DNA of 64,000 bases from Natronosalvus rutilus. Lineage in GTDB: Archaea; Halobacteriota; Halobacteria; Halobacteriales; Natrialbaceae. Positions 53,200 to 62,370 of this stretch are shown piece after piece (positions within the stretch are counted from its first letter, which is position 1; every line of letters begins with the position of its first letter). A model generated the notes under the pieces. The model made no database searches, was not told the DNA's origin, and saw only the letters and a program-made list of their open reading frames with translations. Location of the stretch: the NCBI RefSeq assembly GCF_024204665.1, contig NZ_CP100355.1, positions 2,027,451-2,091,450 on the forward strand, read 5' to 3'. The translations under genes and the position numbers were made by a program.

Positions 53200-54015
53200 A
53201 TGACGAGACTGTCGGCGGCTGTCGGGTGGGTCCGAGCGACCATCGATCGCCAGCGCGAGACGCTCGCGAACGAGGGCGCGCTCACCTACCTTCGCACCCG
53301 CCCGCAGGCCGTCCTTGGCGCCTTCGGCACTCTGTTGCTCTCGATGGACTCGAGGCGGATGGACTCCGACGAGGTCCAGAAACGCTGGGCGGAGCGCTCG
53401 GGCGTCTACTCGCCGGAGTTCTACGCCGACATGGGGACGACCGGCGGCACAGAGTCGATCCGCTCGGTGCTTGACGCGCGCGTCGAACGTGACGCGACGA
53501 TCCTCGAGGTCGGCTGCAGTGCCGGCCGTCACCTCGAGCACCTCCGCGAGCACGGCTACGAGAACCTCCACGGGATCGACCTGAACGAGGACGCCAGCGA
53601 CGTCATGGCCGAGCGCTATCCCGAGCTAGCCGAGGACGGGACGTTCTACTGGGAACCGCTCGAGGACGTCCTCCCGCGACTCGAGGACGGCCAGTTCGAC
53701 GTCGTCTTCTCAGTGGAGGCCCTCCAGCACATCCACCCCGACAACGAGTGGGTGTTCGGCGAAATCGCCCGGGTGACCGACGACCTGCTGGTGACGAAGG
53801 AGAACGAGCCCGACGGCGATCAGTTGTTGCGGACTACGCAGGTCGAGGACTTTCCGCTCTATTTCAGGCAGTGGAAGCCGATCTTCACCGACCTGGGATT
53901 CACCCAGCTGGCCCGGACCGAGGACAGCGTCGATACGTTGCGGGTGTTCTACCGGAAGAGCGAGCCAGCGGCTGAGACGGGTGTCGACGTCGGCGAACTC
54001 GAGGAAGCACTCTGA
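53200..54015 (+). CDS. SAM-dependent methyltransferase
   Basis: A 271-residue class I methyltransferase. Motif I is 'ATILEVGCSAGRHLEHLREH' (E-V-G-C-S-A-G), with 'LHGIDLNEDASDVM' as motif II and 'QFDVVFSVEALQHIHPDNEW' as motifs IV/V. The N-terminal 80 residues are helical and hydrophobic in part ('VLGAFGTLLLSMDSRRMDSD'), perhaps for membrane contact. The start is ATG 53200; an upstream GTG at 53170 is in frame but less likely. The target (small molecule, lipid or protein) cannot be told. Confidence 0.85.
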   Translation: MTRLSAAVGWVRATIDRQRETLANEGALTYLRTRPQAVLGAFGTLLLSMDSRRMDSDEVQKRWAERSGVYSPEFYADMGTTGGTESIRSVLDARVERDATILEVGCSAGRHLEHLREHGYENLHGIDLNEDASDVMAERYPELAEDGTFYWEPLEDVLPRLEDGQFDVVFSVEALQHIHPDNEWVFGEIARVTDDLLVTKENEPDGDQLLRTTQVEDFPLYFRQWKPIFTDLGFTQLARTEDSVDTLRVFYRKSEPAAETGVDVGELEEAL

Positions 54016-54153
54016 GCCGTTTCGCTCCTTCCTGACGCCTAACTCTCGAGGTCGACTGCACCGGGTTTCTTTCCGTCTCGATCCTTTGAGGGGACCTCGT
54101 TAAGACGCGGTCACGTCCGAAACATTTTATTTCACTATCACGAACGGGTACGC

Positions 54154-54621
54154 ATGGACTCGACCGATCGTCCGATGCTAATGGCGACACTGGTCTATAT
54201 CGGTTCGGTTCTCCTCGTCGGGCTTCCCTCGACGATCGTGCTGTACATGCTGTTGTCTGACCTGCTCGTAGCTCTCGACTACGATCACCTGGTGACCGGC
54301 GGGGGCAGCGGCCTCCTGTTGGTGGGCCTCTCGCTGCTACTGGGCCTCCAGCTCGCCGTCGAGGCCGCTGCGATTCAGCTGAGCGGGCTCGAGGCACTCG
54401 GGCGCGGATCACGGCGAGTCGCGATGGCTCGGTTCCTGATCCTCACGCTCGGCGTCTTCGCCGTCCTCGCCGGGGCTACCTGGGTCGGGTTCTCGACGGC
54501 ACTCGCCGGATTCGGCTGGGCGGCGGCGATCCTCGGACTCCTCGTCGGGTTCGCCGGCGTCGCCGTCCTCTATCGCGGCGCGAGTGCGTTCCTCGCCGGG
54601 TTCCGTGGCAGCAATGACTGA
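54154..54621 (+). CDS. Four-helix membrane protein
   Basis: A 155-residue protein with four hydrophobic segments (about 8-35, 45-70, 85-115 and 118-145) and very short loops. 'GLQLAVEAAAIQLSGLEALG' carries the only marked polar stretch. The family is a conserved haloarchaeal one, without known function as far as I can tell. A 'cattttattt' TATA-like element lies about 27 bp before the ATG (near 54124-54133). It converges with ppsA, sharing a strong hairpin. Confidence 0.7.
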   Translation: MDSTDRPMLMATLVYIGSVLLVGLPSTIVLYMLLSDLLVALDYDHLVTGGGSGLLLVGLSLLLGLQLAVEAAAIQLSGLEALGRGSRRVAMARFLILTLGVFAVLAGATWVGFSTALAGFGWAAAILGLLVGFAGVAVLYRGASAFLAGFRGSND

Positions 54622-54633
54622 AGGAAGGAAACG

Positions 54634-54653
54634 CGAGTCGGAACGCCGACTCG
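54634..54653. terminator. Hairpin between convergent genes
   Basis: Arms cgagtcgg (54634-54641) and ccgactcg (54646-54653) pair perfectly around the loop aacg. It lies between the stop of the membrane-protein gene (54621) and the stop of ppsA (54658), so it can end or protect both mRNAs. There is no T-tract. Confidence 0.5.
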
Positions 54654-54657
54654 AGTT

Positions 54658-57009
54658 CTAGCGTACGGACTCGAGCAACAGCTTCTGTTCGACGCGCTTG
54701 ACCTCGTGTTGCACGTCGCGGACGGCGTCGATGTTCGCCGAAATCGAGCTGACGCCCTCGTTGACGAGGAACCGGACCATCTCGGGCTTCGAGCCCGCCT
54801 GGCCGCAGATGCTCGTGTCGATGTCGTGCTCGCGGCAGGTCTCGATCACGTCGCCGATCAGGCGGAGAACGGCCGGGTGGAGTTCGTCGAACCGGTCGGC
54901 GACGTTCTCGTTGTTCCGGTCGACCGCGAGGGTGTACTGGGTGAGGTCGTTCGTCCCGAAGGAGGCGAAGTCGATGCCCGTCTCGGCCATCTGGCCGACC
55001 GAGAGCGCCGAGGCTGGCGTCTCGATCATCACGCCCCACTTGCGCTTCTCGGGGTCGATGCCGGCTTCCTGCATGAGCCGCTTGGCCTGAAAGACGTCCT
55101 CGGCGTCGTTGACCAGCGGGAACATAATCTCGACGTTGTCGTAGCCCATCTCGAACAGGCGACGGAACGCCTCGAGTTCGTAAGCGAAGACGTCCGGGCG
55201 GTCGAGGCTGCGACGGATGCCGCGGTAGCCGAGCATCGGGTTGTGCTCGGCGGGCTCGCCCTCGCCGCCCTCGAGCTCGCGGAACTCGTCGGTCGGGGCG
55301 TCGAGGGTGCGGACGCGGACGGGGCGCGGGTAGAACTCGTCGGCGACCGTTCGGATGCCCTCGATGAGTTCGCCGACGTAGGCGTTCTCGCCGTTGTCCT
55401 CGATGTACTTCGCGGGCGTCTTGCCGAGCGAGAGGATCATGTGCTCGATGCGCAGCAGGCCGACGCCGTCGGCGCCAGTGGCGGCCGCCCGGTTGGCAGC
55501 CTCCGGAATCGAGACGTTGACCTTGACCTCCGTGGCCGTCATCGGCTTGACCGGCGACTGTGGCCGGACCTCCTCGACGGGTTCGCGGTTCTCCTCGGGT
55601 TCGCTCGCCCCCTCGAGGACCGTTCCCTTGTCGCCGTCGAGGGTGACGACCTGGCCGTCCTCGAGGACGGTACTCGCGTTCTGGGTTCCGACGATTGCGG
55701 GGACGCCGAGTTCTCGAGAGACGATGGCGGCGTGGCTGGTCATGCCGCCCTCGTCGGTGACGATGCCGGAGGCACGTTTCATCGCCGGCACCATGTCGGG
55801 CGTGGTCATCTCGGTGACGATGATGTCGCCCGATTCGACCTTGTCGAGTTCGTCGAGTTTGCGGATGATCCGGACCGCGCCGCTGGCGGTGCCGGGGCTC
55901 GAGCCGAGGCCGTCGACGATGACCTCGCCGGTTTTTGAGCTCGAGTCGGCGGATTCACCGCCGGCGACCGCCTGCGAACCGCTGCCGTCGGTGATGCCGG
56001 TCGCCGCGTCCGCCTCGACTCCGGACTGGTCGAGCCCCGAGGTTTCGACGTCGGGGTCGAACCCGCCCTCGATGGTCGTGATCGGCCGTGACTGGAGCAT
56101 GTAGATGTCGCCGTCGATCATCGCCCACTCGACGTCCTGGGGCGTGTCGTAGTGCGATTCGACGCGTTCGCCGAGTTCGACCAGTTGCTCGAGGTCGCGA
56201 TCGGAGAGCACCCGCGCGTTCCGGCGGTCCTCGTCCACCTCGCGCTCGACGGTTTCGCCAGTCTCCTCGTCCTTGACGTGCATCACCTTCTTCTCGGCGA
56301 CGGTGACGTCGACCGAGCCGTCCTCGCGGGAGACGACGTAGTTGTCCGGGGAGACGGCCCCGGAGACGACGGCCTCGCCCAGTCCCCAGGCAGCCTCGAT
56401 GATCATGGTGGGGTCACCCGTGGAGGGGTGGCTCGTGAACATAACGCCCGAGGTCTCGGCATCGACCATCTGCTGGACGACGACGGCGATGTTGACGACG
56501 GAGTGGTCGAATCCCTGCTCCTGTCGATAGTAGATTGCCCGCTGGGTGAACAGCGAGGCCCAGCACCGGCGGACGCGGTCGAGCAGGTCGTCCTCGGTGA
56601 TGTTCAGGAACGTCTCCTGTTGGCCGGCGAAGGAGGCGTCCGGGAGGTCCTCGGCCGTCGCCGACGAACGCACGGCGACGAAGGCTTCCTCGTCATCCCC
56701 AACCTCGCGGTAGGATTCGATAATCTCCTCGCGAAGCTCGTCAGGGAACGGCGTCTCGAGGATAAGTTCCTGGGCGCCGTCGGCCGCGCTCGCGAGCGCG
56801 GCCGAGTCTTCGACGTCGACGTCGACGACCTCAAATAGTTCCTCGTCGATGCCGGCGTCCTCGATGAAGCGTCGATAGGTCCCGGCGGTGACGACGAACC
56901 CGGGTGGGACGGGCAACCCAGCATTCGTGAGTTCCCCGAGGGAGGCACCTTTGCCGCCGACAGTCTCGATGTCGTCGGCGCTGATCTCGTCCAGCCAGAG
57001 TACTGCCAT
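54658..57009 (-). CDS. ppsA: Phosphoenolpyruvate synthase
   Basis: A 783-residue PEP synthase (pyruvate, water dikinase) making PEP from pyruvate and ATP for gluconeogenesis. The N-terminal ATP-grasp domain starts 'AVLWLDEISADDIETVGGKG' and contains 'AVRSSATAEDLPDASFAGQQ'. The phosphohistidine domain has 'DEGGMTSHAAIVSRELGVPA', with His as the carrier. The C-terminal PEP-binding barrel has 'MLGYRGIRRSLDRPDVFAYE', 'GVMIETPASAL' and 'SICGQAGSKPEMVRFLVN'. A low-complexity linker of about 45 Ser/Gly/Glu residues lies before the His domain (near residue 370-410). Start 57009 lies about 29 bp from the TATA-like ctttatt (57041-57035). An in-frame extension to 57189 is rejected. Confidence 0.95.
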   Translation of the reverse strand: MAVLWLDEISADDIETVGGKGASLGELTNAGLPVPPGFVVTAGTYRRFIEDAGIDEELFEVVDVDVEDSAALASAADGAQELILETPFPDELREEIIESYREVGDDEEAFVAVRSSATAEDLPDASFAGQQETFLNITEDDLLDRVRRCWASLFTQRAIYYRQEQGFDHSVVNIAVVVQQMVDAETSGVMFTSHPSTGDPTMIIEAAWGLGEAVVSGAVSPDNYVVSREDGSVDVTVAEKKVMHVKDEETGETVEREVDEDRRNARVLSDRDLEQLVELGERVESHYDTPQDVEWAMIDGDIYMLQSRPITTIEGGFDPDVETSGLDQSGVEADAATGITDGSGSQAVAGGESADSSSKTGEVIVDGLGSSPGTASGAVRIIRKLDELDKVESGDIIVTEMTTPDMVPAMKRASGIVTDEGGMTSHAAIVSRELGVPAIVGTQNASTVLEDGQVVTLDGDKGTVLEGASEPEENREPVEEVRPQSPVKPMTATEVKVNVSIPEAANRAAATGADGVGLLRIEHMILSLGKTPAKYIEDNGENAYVGELIEGIRTVADEFYPRPVRVRTLDAPTDEFRELEGGEGEPAEHNPMLGYRGIRRSLDRPDVFAYELEAFRRLFEMGYDNVEIMFPLVNDAEDVFQAKRLMQEAGIDPEKRKWGVMIETPASALSVGQMAETGIDFASFGTNDLTQYTLAVDRNNENVADRFDELHPAVLRLIGDVIETCREHDIDTSICGQAGSKPEMVRFLVNEGVSSISANIDAVRDVQHEVKRVEQKLLLESVR

Positions 57010-57034
57010 CTGTGTCTTTGTGGACACCGCATCG

Positions 57035-57041
57035 AATAAAG
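57035..57041 (-). promoter_or_regulatory. TATA-like box of ppsA
   Basis: Minus-strand ctttatt, centred 29 bp upstream of the ATG at 57009, indicates a leaderless transcript. Confidence 0.5.
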
Positions 57042-57261
57042 AAGGTTGCGAACAATGCTTACAATTTCCAACTCGAAACCGAATGAACTTCTCGAACGGT
57101 GGCCGACTCGGTCGGACGGGCAGGACCGTCCGAATCTCCTCCGAATCTCCGTACGGTGTGGTGTTTGTGAGTTCATAAGCGACCTTCATCGGTGGGTAAA
57201 TGCCTCCCGCTCCAATGAAGTCCCGAAGTGACTATACCGCTCGAGTGAGAGTCTCTCGCGT

Positions 57262-57948
57262 ATGGACCTTGCGAAGGTACTCACGCGGACGCTCCAGTAT
57301 CGGGCTATCGTGACTGGCTCGCTGATCAGCGGGTTCGTGCTCGTCGCTCTCGGCCTCGTGGTCGGCCTGTCGGGATCGATCGGCGCGTTGTTCTCGGATC
57401 CGACTAGTCCGGGGCAGGCGATCGAGGTGACGAGTCCGGTAATCACCGTGATCCTCTTGCTCCTCGGAATCGCCGTCTGGCAGTTCGGTCGAACGTTCGC
57501 GCTCCTGTACACCGTTCCGGTGGCCGCGGGCGAGGAAGCCGCCCGCCAGTTCGACCGGCAGACGCTCAAAAGCGACATCCTGCAGGGCCTCGACGGCCGG
57601 CTGACGGATCTCGAGGAGGACATCGCGGAGACCCGCCGGAGCGTCCAGGAGCTCAAGCGCGAGGAACACGCCGCGAGTTTCGACGAAGGGACGGCGCTCG
57701 AGACGGGCGCGGGCGACGAACCGTCGGCGCTCGAGTCCGGTTCCTCGACCGACGGCGCTGCCGGTCGTCGTCCGCTCGACCGCGAGGGATCCCGAACGAA
57801 CCAGGGAACGACCTCGAGTTCTCGGTCCGAATCGGGTTCGCAGACCGCCACGGGAGGGTCCGATCCGACAGGATCGGGGTCGACCCACTCGAGCGATCGC
57901 GAACGCGACGAGTCAGGGACGAATCAGGGGTCCGATCCGCTACCCTGA
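57262..57948 (+). CDS. Two-helix membrane protein with coiled coil and disordered tail
   Basis: A 228-residue protein. Two hydrophobic segments lie at about residues 18-45 and 58-85. An amphipathic coiled-coil stretch follows ('LDGRLTDLEEDIAETRRSVQ', about 110-130). The last 85 residues are Ser/Gly/Thr/Glu-rich and probably disordered. The layout suggests a membrane-bound scaffold. No family with known function is recognised. Confidence 0.68.
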   Translation: MDLAKVLTRTLQYRAIVTGSLISGFVLVALGLVVGLSGSIGALFSDPTSPGQAIEVTSPVITVILLLLGIAVWQFGRTFALLYTVPVAAGEEAARQFDRQTLKSDILQGLDGRLTDLEEDIAETRRSVQELKREEHAASFDEGTALETGAGDEPSALESGSSTDGAAGRRPLDREGSRTNQGTTSSSRSESGSQTATGGSDPTGSGSTHSSDRERDESGTNQGSDPLP

Positions 57949-58213
57949 ATCGTTCTCTCCTCGCGTCGTTCTAGTTTCTTCCATACACTGGAACGGCGTC
58001 CCGTAGCGGCAGATCCCGTGTGCTCGATCGACGGCGTGTACTCGACCGCGATCGGTCTCGAGTGATCCGGCTCGATCCTTTAAAATACCATGACGAATAT
58101 CTAAGATTAGATAGGGTTCTGGGCGCGTGCTGAATACAGGGCGCGAATGTCCCACGAAGTGAGAGCCAATCTGGATGGGGGCGTTCGATCAGTACAGGTG
58201 GAGAATGTATCAC

Positions 58214-58630
58214 TCACAATTGGGTCGTCTGTTCTATCTCATCGAAGAATGCCTTAACTCGCTCTCGGATTTCATCACGAACCGCTCGATAGGAAGATAG
58301 TGTCTCGCCCGCAGATGCCGCTAACTCCCATTGACGCGCCTCCCCATCCCATTCCTCCGGGCGGAACCGCTCGACAGAACACCCCATCGTAACGACATAG
58401 TCGACGTCTTCAATGTCGGCTGGCGTGATTTTTCGCGGTGTCCGGTCACTAATGTCGATGTCGTCCTCCTGCATGACCACAATAACCTCTTCGTGGACGC
58501 TGTCTGCTGGATTGACGCCCCCAGTTACGATTTCTACATCCATCTCCCGCTCATCTCGTTCACGCTCTGCGAAGGCGGTCGCAATCTGGCTCCGTCCAGC
58601 GTTCCCAACACAGACGAATGCAACTTTCAT
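58214..58630 (-). CDS. arsC: Low-molecular-weight phosphatase-type arsenate reductase
   Basis: A 138-residue protein with the LMW-PTP P-loop 'CVGNAGRS' (C7 to R13, CX5R). 'TPRKITPADIEDVDYVVTMG' leads to a second Cys in 'MGCSVERF', as in thioredoxin-coupled ArsC where further cysteines relay oxidation. Role: reduction of arsenate to arsenite, or phosphatase activity. It lies 39 bp downstream of the Acr3-like exporter, so they form an operon. Start 58630 (MKVAFVCVGN) is the standard one. The base composition is visibly richer in A/T than neighbouring genes. Confidence 0.85.
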   Translation of the reverse strand: MKVAFVCVGNAGRSQIATAFAERERDEREMDVEIVTGGVNPADSVHEEVIVVMQEDDIDISDRTPRKITPADIEDVDYVVTMGCSVERFRPEEWDGEARQWELAASAGETLSSYRAVRDEIRERVKAFFDEIEQTTQL

Positions 58631-58669
58631 GCTATGACGTTGCAGACCCAGCGGCAAGAGTGTGAGTGC

Positions 58670-59671
58670 TTAATCGCCTCGTGACCTATTGGAAAGTGAA
58701 ATCGGCGTCGGACGCTCCGGGAGAAGCCATGCCGGAACGACCCGTGTAAGAACGACCATTCCCGTCAGTTCGATAAGCGTCTGTGTCACGACAACGGCGG
58801 GGGCCAACTCATAGTCTGCTGGGAGTGCCAGCGCCAACGGGAGGACGACCAACGAGTTCCGGGTGACTGATGTGAACACAAGCGCGCGACTCTCCCCAAC
58901 GTCCATTTGGAGCACGCCAGCCGCAACCTTCCCGAGTACGGGCATGATAACGAGAAATGCGATGTATACTGGGACGACGATTGCAATCTGGCCGATTGAA
59001 TCCTGTACTCGGGGAAGTTGAGAGGCGATGACGACGAACAGCGTCATGCCCATCATCGGAACGGGTAGCCACCCCATCGTCGCTTTCCAAGACTCGCCGC
59101 TCGGAGAGCGTTCCGCCCACGCTTCCGTAAGCCACGCGAGCGTCAACGGGAGTGCGATGATAACCAGAAACGCCTCGATGAACGGCCCGGCCTCGATGAC
59201 CTCAGCGACCTCCGCACCCATGAACAACCAGAGATACACCGGGAGTAACAGGAGTTGAACGAGCATTAGGGCTGGCGTTGTTGCGGTGATTTGTTCGGAG
59301 TTGCCGCCTGCAAGTTCCGCGAAGGTGATTACGTAGTCGATGCAGGGCGTCAGGAGAACCATGAACACGCCCACTAAGATGACTGGTTCTGGAGGAAGAA
59401 GTCGAGTGAGTCCCCAGACAACGACGGGGACGACGAGGAAGTTCATCGCAAGCGCCGCCGCCATGAATCGCCCGTTCGTAAACGCACGGCGAAGTCGAAC
59501 GAACGGGATTTCGAGAAAGGTCACGTACAGGAGAACCGCCAGTATAGGGTCAATGAGTTGTTCGATGAATGTAGTCGAACTCGGACGGCTCACCCCCACT
59601 CCAATCGCTAACACGACGGCGAGTGCGTATATGAGGACCTGACGCCGTTGGAGCCAGTCCTTCGTATCCAT
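58670..59671 (-). CDS. acr3: Acr3-like arsenite/bile acid:sodium symporter family exporter
   Basis: A 333-residue protein with about ten hydrophobic helices in the BASS/Acr3 fold. 'MVLLTPCIDYVITFAELAGG' holds the conserved Cys of Acr3 (in the fourth helix), flanked by the Thr-Pro of the family. 'FTSVTRNSLVVLPLALALP' is the late signature around helix 9. It should expel arsenite from the cytoplasm. The TATA-like gtttatc (59702-59696) is centred 28 bp before the ATG. No arsR gene is nearby. Lower G+C and codon use than flanking genes suggest horizontal transfer. Confidence 0.88.
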   Translation of the reverse strand: MDTKDWLQRRQVLIYALAVVLAIGVGVSRPSSTTFIEQLIDPILAVLLYVTFLEIPFVRLRRAFTNGRFMAAALAMNFLVVPVVVWGLTRLLPPEPVILVGVFMVLLTPCIDYVITFAELAGGNSEQITATTPALMLVQLLLLPVYLWLFMGAEVAEVIEAGPFIEAFLVIIALPLTLAWLTEAWAERSPSGESWKATMGWLPVPMMGMTLFVVIASQLPRVQDSIGQIAIVVPVYIAFLVIMPVLGKVAAGVLQMDVGESRALVFTSVTRNSLVVLPLALALPADYELAPAVVVTQTLIELTGMVVLTRVVPAWLLPERPTPISLSNRSRGD

Positions 59672-59695
59672 TCTTGTTCTACTTTGGGACTGGTG

Positions 59696-59702
59696 GATAA
59701 AC
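59696..59702 (-). promoter_or_regulatory. TATA-like box of acr3-arsC
   Basis: Minus-strand gtttatc about 28 bp before the acr3 start (59671). Confidence 0.5.
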
Positions 59703-59774
59703 TATCATCGCTATGTTCGCCTCCGTATGTATCGGTCGATTCCGATCTAAGATTGTGAAACAAACGAATTTGCT

Positions 59775-59803
59775 GTGCTGCATTCATTCTCTGTATGCAG
59801 CAC
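59775..59803 (-). terminator. Terminator-like hairpin after phzF
   Basis: Perfect 9-bp arms gtgctgcat (59775-59783) and atgcagcac (59795-59803) enclose an 11-base loop. In the minus-strand direction, downstream of the phzF stop (59855), it is followed by a T-rich tract (about 59758-59772), as in intrinsic terminators. Confidence 0.55.
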
Positions 59804-59854
59804 GCGATTCGCATCAATCTCTAAGGGTTTCAACAGAGCCTCTCGAACCGACAC

Positions 59855-60754
59855 TCAGGCCTCGAGTATGTCGTCCGCCTCCGCTTCGGGAACCTGTAAC
59901 GAGCCGTCCAGAACGGTCACCGCTCGGCCGCCAACTTGCACCTGGTCGCCGACGCGGACGCGAACGAGTCCGGGCCGGTCGACGTAGTGGCCCTGCTCGA
60001 GGCGCAGTTCCTCGGGGAAGTCGTCGAACGCGCCGAAGTGCTCGAGGTAGGCGCCCGCGGCGCCGCTCGCGGTGCCGGTCACGGGATCCTCCGGGACGCC
60101 GGCCCCCGGGGCGAACGCTCGGCCGTGGAGGGTCGACTCGGCCTCGAGCGCGTCGAACGTGAACAGGTAGACGCCCGCGGCGTCGACCCGGTTGGCGAGC
60201 GCCGCCACGGCGGTCGCGTCCGGCTCGGCCCCGCCCACGTCCGAGAGGTAGGTGATCGGGACCTGCAGGAACGGGAGGCCGGTCGAGGAGACCGCCAGCG
60301 GGAGGTCCGCGGCGACGCCCTCAAGCCCTGCCTGATCGACGCCCAGCGCGTCGGCCACCTCGCCATACCCGAGGTCAACCTCACGAATCGTTGGGTTGTC
60401 CTGGGTCATCCAGACAGTGCCGTCGGCCTCGACGTCGATCTCGAGGACCCCCACGTTCGTCTCGAGGGTCGAGGTTCCGGGCTCGAGGTCGCCGTGCTCG
60501 GCGAGCCAGGCAAAGCTAGCGATGGTTGCGTGCCCGCAGAGGTCGACCTCCTGGGTGGGGGTGAAGTAGCGGATTCGGCGGTCGGCGTTGTCGCTCTCGA
60601 GGAGGAACGCCGTCTCGCTGACGGCCATCTCGTTGGCGATGGCCTGCATCTGCGTCTCCGAGAGGTCGTTCGCGTCCGGGACGACGCCGGCGGGGTTGCC
60701 GGCCAGCGGTTCGTCGGTGAACGCGTCGACCTGCAGTACGCGTCTCGTCTCCAT
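59855..60754 (-). CDS. PhzF-family isomerase-like protein
   Basis: A 299-residue PhzF-fold protein (two diaminopimelate epimerase-like halves). 'DAFTDEPLAGNPAGVVPDAN' is the N-terminal signature with the conserved Asn-Pro. 'MAVSETAFLLES' carries the catalytic Glu. 'RIRYFTPTQEVDLCGHATIA' is the first-half motif with Cys-Gly-His. 'RAFAPGAGVPEDPVTGTASG' is the second-half motif. Family members catalyse isomerisations or hydrolyses of small acids; no phenazine genes are present, so the substrate is unknown. Start 60754 (METRRVLQVD) is followed directly by the core strand. Confidence 0.9.
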   Translation of the reverse strand: METRRVLQVDAFTDEPLAGNPAGVVPDANDLSETQMQAIANEMAVSETAFLLESDNADRRIRYFTPTQEVDLCGHATIASFAWLAEHGDLEPGTSTLETNVGVLEIDVEADGTVWMTQDNPTIREVDLGYGEVADALGVDQAGLEGVAADLPLAVSSTGLPFLQVPITYLSDVGGAEPDATAVAALANRVDAAGVYLFTFDALEAESTLHGRAFAPGAGVPEDPVTGTASGAAGAYLEHFGAFDDFPEELRLEQGHYVDRPGLVRVRVGDQVQVGGRAVTVLDGSLQVPEAEADDILEA

Positions 60755-60892
60755 GCTGGCGGCGACGGCTGACAGCCAAATGAATCCACCGACGGCCGGA
60801 CCTCGCGAGTAAGGGGATGCCGTCGGCCGACGGCTCGAGGGTGCTCGTGTACGAAGGTGGTCGTATTCGGGGCACTCGTGTCCGAACGCACG

Positions 60893-62344
60893 TCAGTTCG
60901 AATCGGCAGGTGCGTCGAAATTCGAGACTCGATCTCTTTCGACGTCGGCTTCGTCGGTTCCAACCTCACCCCCGTTGTGTACGCCGACTGGCGGCAGGTT
61001 GACCGCGGCCGCCGGCGAGGCCTCGAGATCCGTCCGTGCCGTCAGCCGATCCAGTTCTCCCTCCTCGCGGGTATCCTGGTCGATGCGCATCGAACAGAAC
61101 TCGACACCGCACATCGAACAGAAGCGAGCCTCCCTGTAGTTGTCACCGGGGAGCGTCTGGTCGTGGAACGACCGGGCGCGCTCGGGGTCGAGGGCGAGGT
61201 CGAACTGGGTCGACCAGTCGAACGCGTACCGGGCCTCCGAGAGGGCGTCGTCCCAGTCTCGAGCCCCGGGCCGACCGTTCGCGACGTCGGCGGCGTGGGC
61301 GGCGATTCGGTAGGCCGCGAGTCCGTCTCGAACGTCGTCTTTCTCCGGCAGCCCGAGGTGCTCTTTGGGCGTGACGTAACAGAGCATCGCGGTCCCGGCT
61401 CTGGCCGCCATAGCCGCCCCGATGGTGCTCGTAATGTGGTCGTATCCCGGCGCGACGTCGGTGACCAGCGGGCCGAGGACGTAAAACGGCGCGCCATCGC
61501 AGACGTCCTGCTGGCGCTCGACGTTTTCGGCGATTCGGTCCATCGGGACGTGGCCGGGCCCCTCGACCATAACCTGGACGCCCTGATCCCAGGCCCGTCG
61601 CGTCAGGTGTCCCAGCGTGTCGAGTTCGGCGTACTGCGCCTCGTCGCAGGCGTCGGCCAGCGATCCTGGACGGAGGCTATCTCCGAGGCTGAACGTCACG
61701 TCGTACTCCCCGAAGATGACGCAGATGTCGTCGTAGACCTGATAGAGTGGATTCTGTTCCCCGTAGGATTCCATCCACTTCGCGAGTATCGAGCCACCTC
61801 GCGAGACTATTCCGGTCGTTCGCCCCTCCGTCAACGGCAGGTGTTCGAGGAGGATTCCCGCGTGAATCGTCATGTAATCGACGCCCTGTCGAGCCTGCTT
61901 TTCGATTACCTCGAGCAGCAGCTCGGTCGTCAAGTCTTCAGGTGACCCGGCGCGTTTGACCGCCTCGTAGACGGGGACCGTCCCGACCGGCACGGGCGAG
62001 TGCTCGACGTTGGCCGTCCGAATGCGATCGAGGTCGCTCCCCGTCCCGAGATCCATGACGGTATCGGCGCCGTAGTGCACGGCCGTGTGAAGCTTCTCGA
62101 GTTCGGTCTCGACGTCGCTCGTCGTCTCGCTGTTGCCGATGTTGGCGTTGACCTTGGTCGCGAACGAGCGGCCGATGATCATCGGATCGAGCGCATCGTG
62201 ACCGACGTTCGCTGGAATAACGGCGCGACCGTCGGCGACCGCCTGCCGAACGGCTTCCGGGGCGCGCTGTTCTCGCTCTGCGACTCGTGCCATCGCGTCG
62301 GTGACCGTCCCCGATCGGGCAGCCTGTAGTTGCGTCTCTGCCAT
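60893..62344 (-). CDS. thiC: Phosphomethylpyrimidine synthase (HMP-P synthase)
   Basis: A 483-residue radical SAM enzyme that rearranges aminoimidazole ribotide to HMP phosphate, the thiamine pyrimidine. The C-terminal CX2CX4C cluster motif is '[11 protein letters not shown]'. '[20 protein letters not shown]' (in part), '[13 protein letters not shown]', 'TVPVYEA', 'MTIHAGI', '[11 protein letters not shown]' and 'VEGPGHVPM' are classic ThiC blocks. The tail after the cluster (residues about 425-483) is an acidic/Asp-rich halophilic extension. Start 62344 ([10 protein letters not shown]) is chosen over a TTG at 62350. It lies 28 bp from the TATA box and just past the perfect palindrome, so it is leaderless and probably repressed there. 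Confidence 0.95.
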   Translation of the reverse strand: MAETQLQAARSGTVTDAMARVAEREQRAPEAVRQAVADGRAVIPANVGHDALDPMIIGRSFATKVNANIGNSETTSDVETELEKLHTAVHYGADTVMDLGTGSDLDRIRTANVEHSPVPVGTVPVYEAVKRAGSPEDLTTELLLEVIEKQARQGVDYMTIHAGILLEHLPLTEGRTTGIVSRGGSILAKWMESYGEQNPLYQVYDDICVIFGEYDVTFSLGDSLRPGSLADACDEAQYAELDTLGHLTRRAWDQGVQVMVEGPGHVPMDRIAENVERQQDVCDGAPFYVLGPLVTDVAPGYDHITSTIGAAMAARAGTAMLCYVTPKEHLGLPEKDDVRDGLAAYRIAAHAADVANGRPGARDWDDALSEARYAFDWSTQFDLALDPERARSFHDQTLPGDNYREARFCSMCGVEFCSMRIDQDTREEGELDRLTARTDLEASPAAAVNLPPVGVHNGGEVGTDEADVERDRVSNFDAPADSN

Positions 62345-62348
62345 GGAC

Positions 62349-62370
62349 AACCTAGTGGTACCACTAGGTT
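62349..62370. promoter_or_regulatory. Perfect 22-bp palindrome at the thiC promoter
   Basis: The half-site aacctagtggt (62349-62359) is followed directly by its exact reverse complement (62360-62370). It lies 5-26 bp before the thiC ATG and touches the TATA-like attataa (minus strand, 62375-62369). This is the classic position for a repressor operator. ThiR, an archaeal HTH-ThiN regulator of thiamine genes, is a plausible binder. Confidence 0.75.

Noticed and set aside
59855-60754. Phenazine biosynthesis locus
   Set aside because: Only the PhzF-like gene is present; no other phz genes accompany it and the family is functionally broad.
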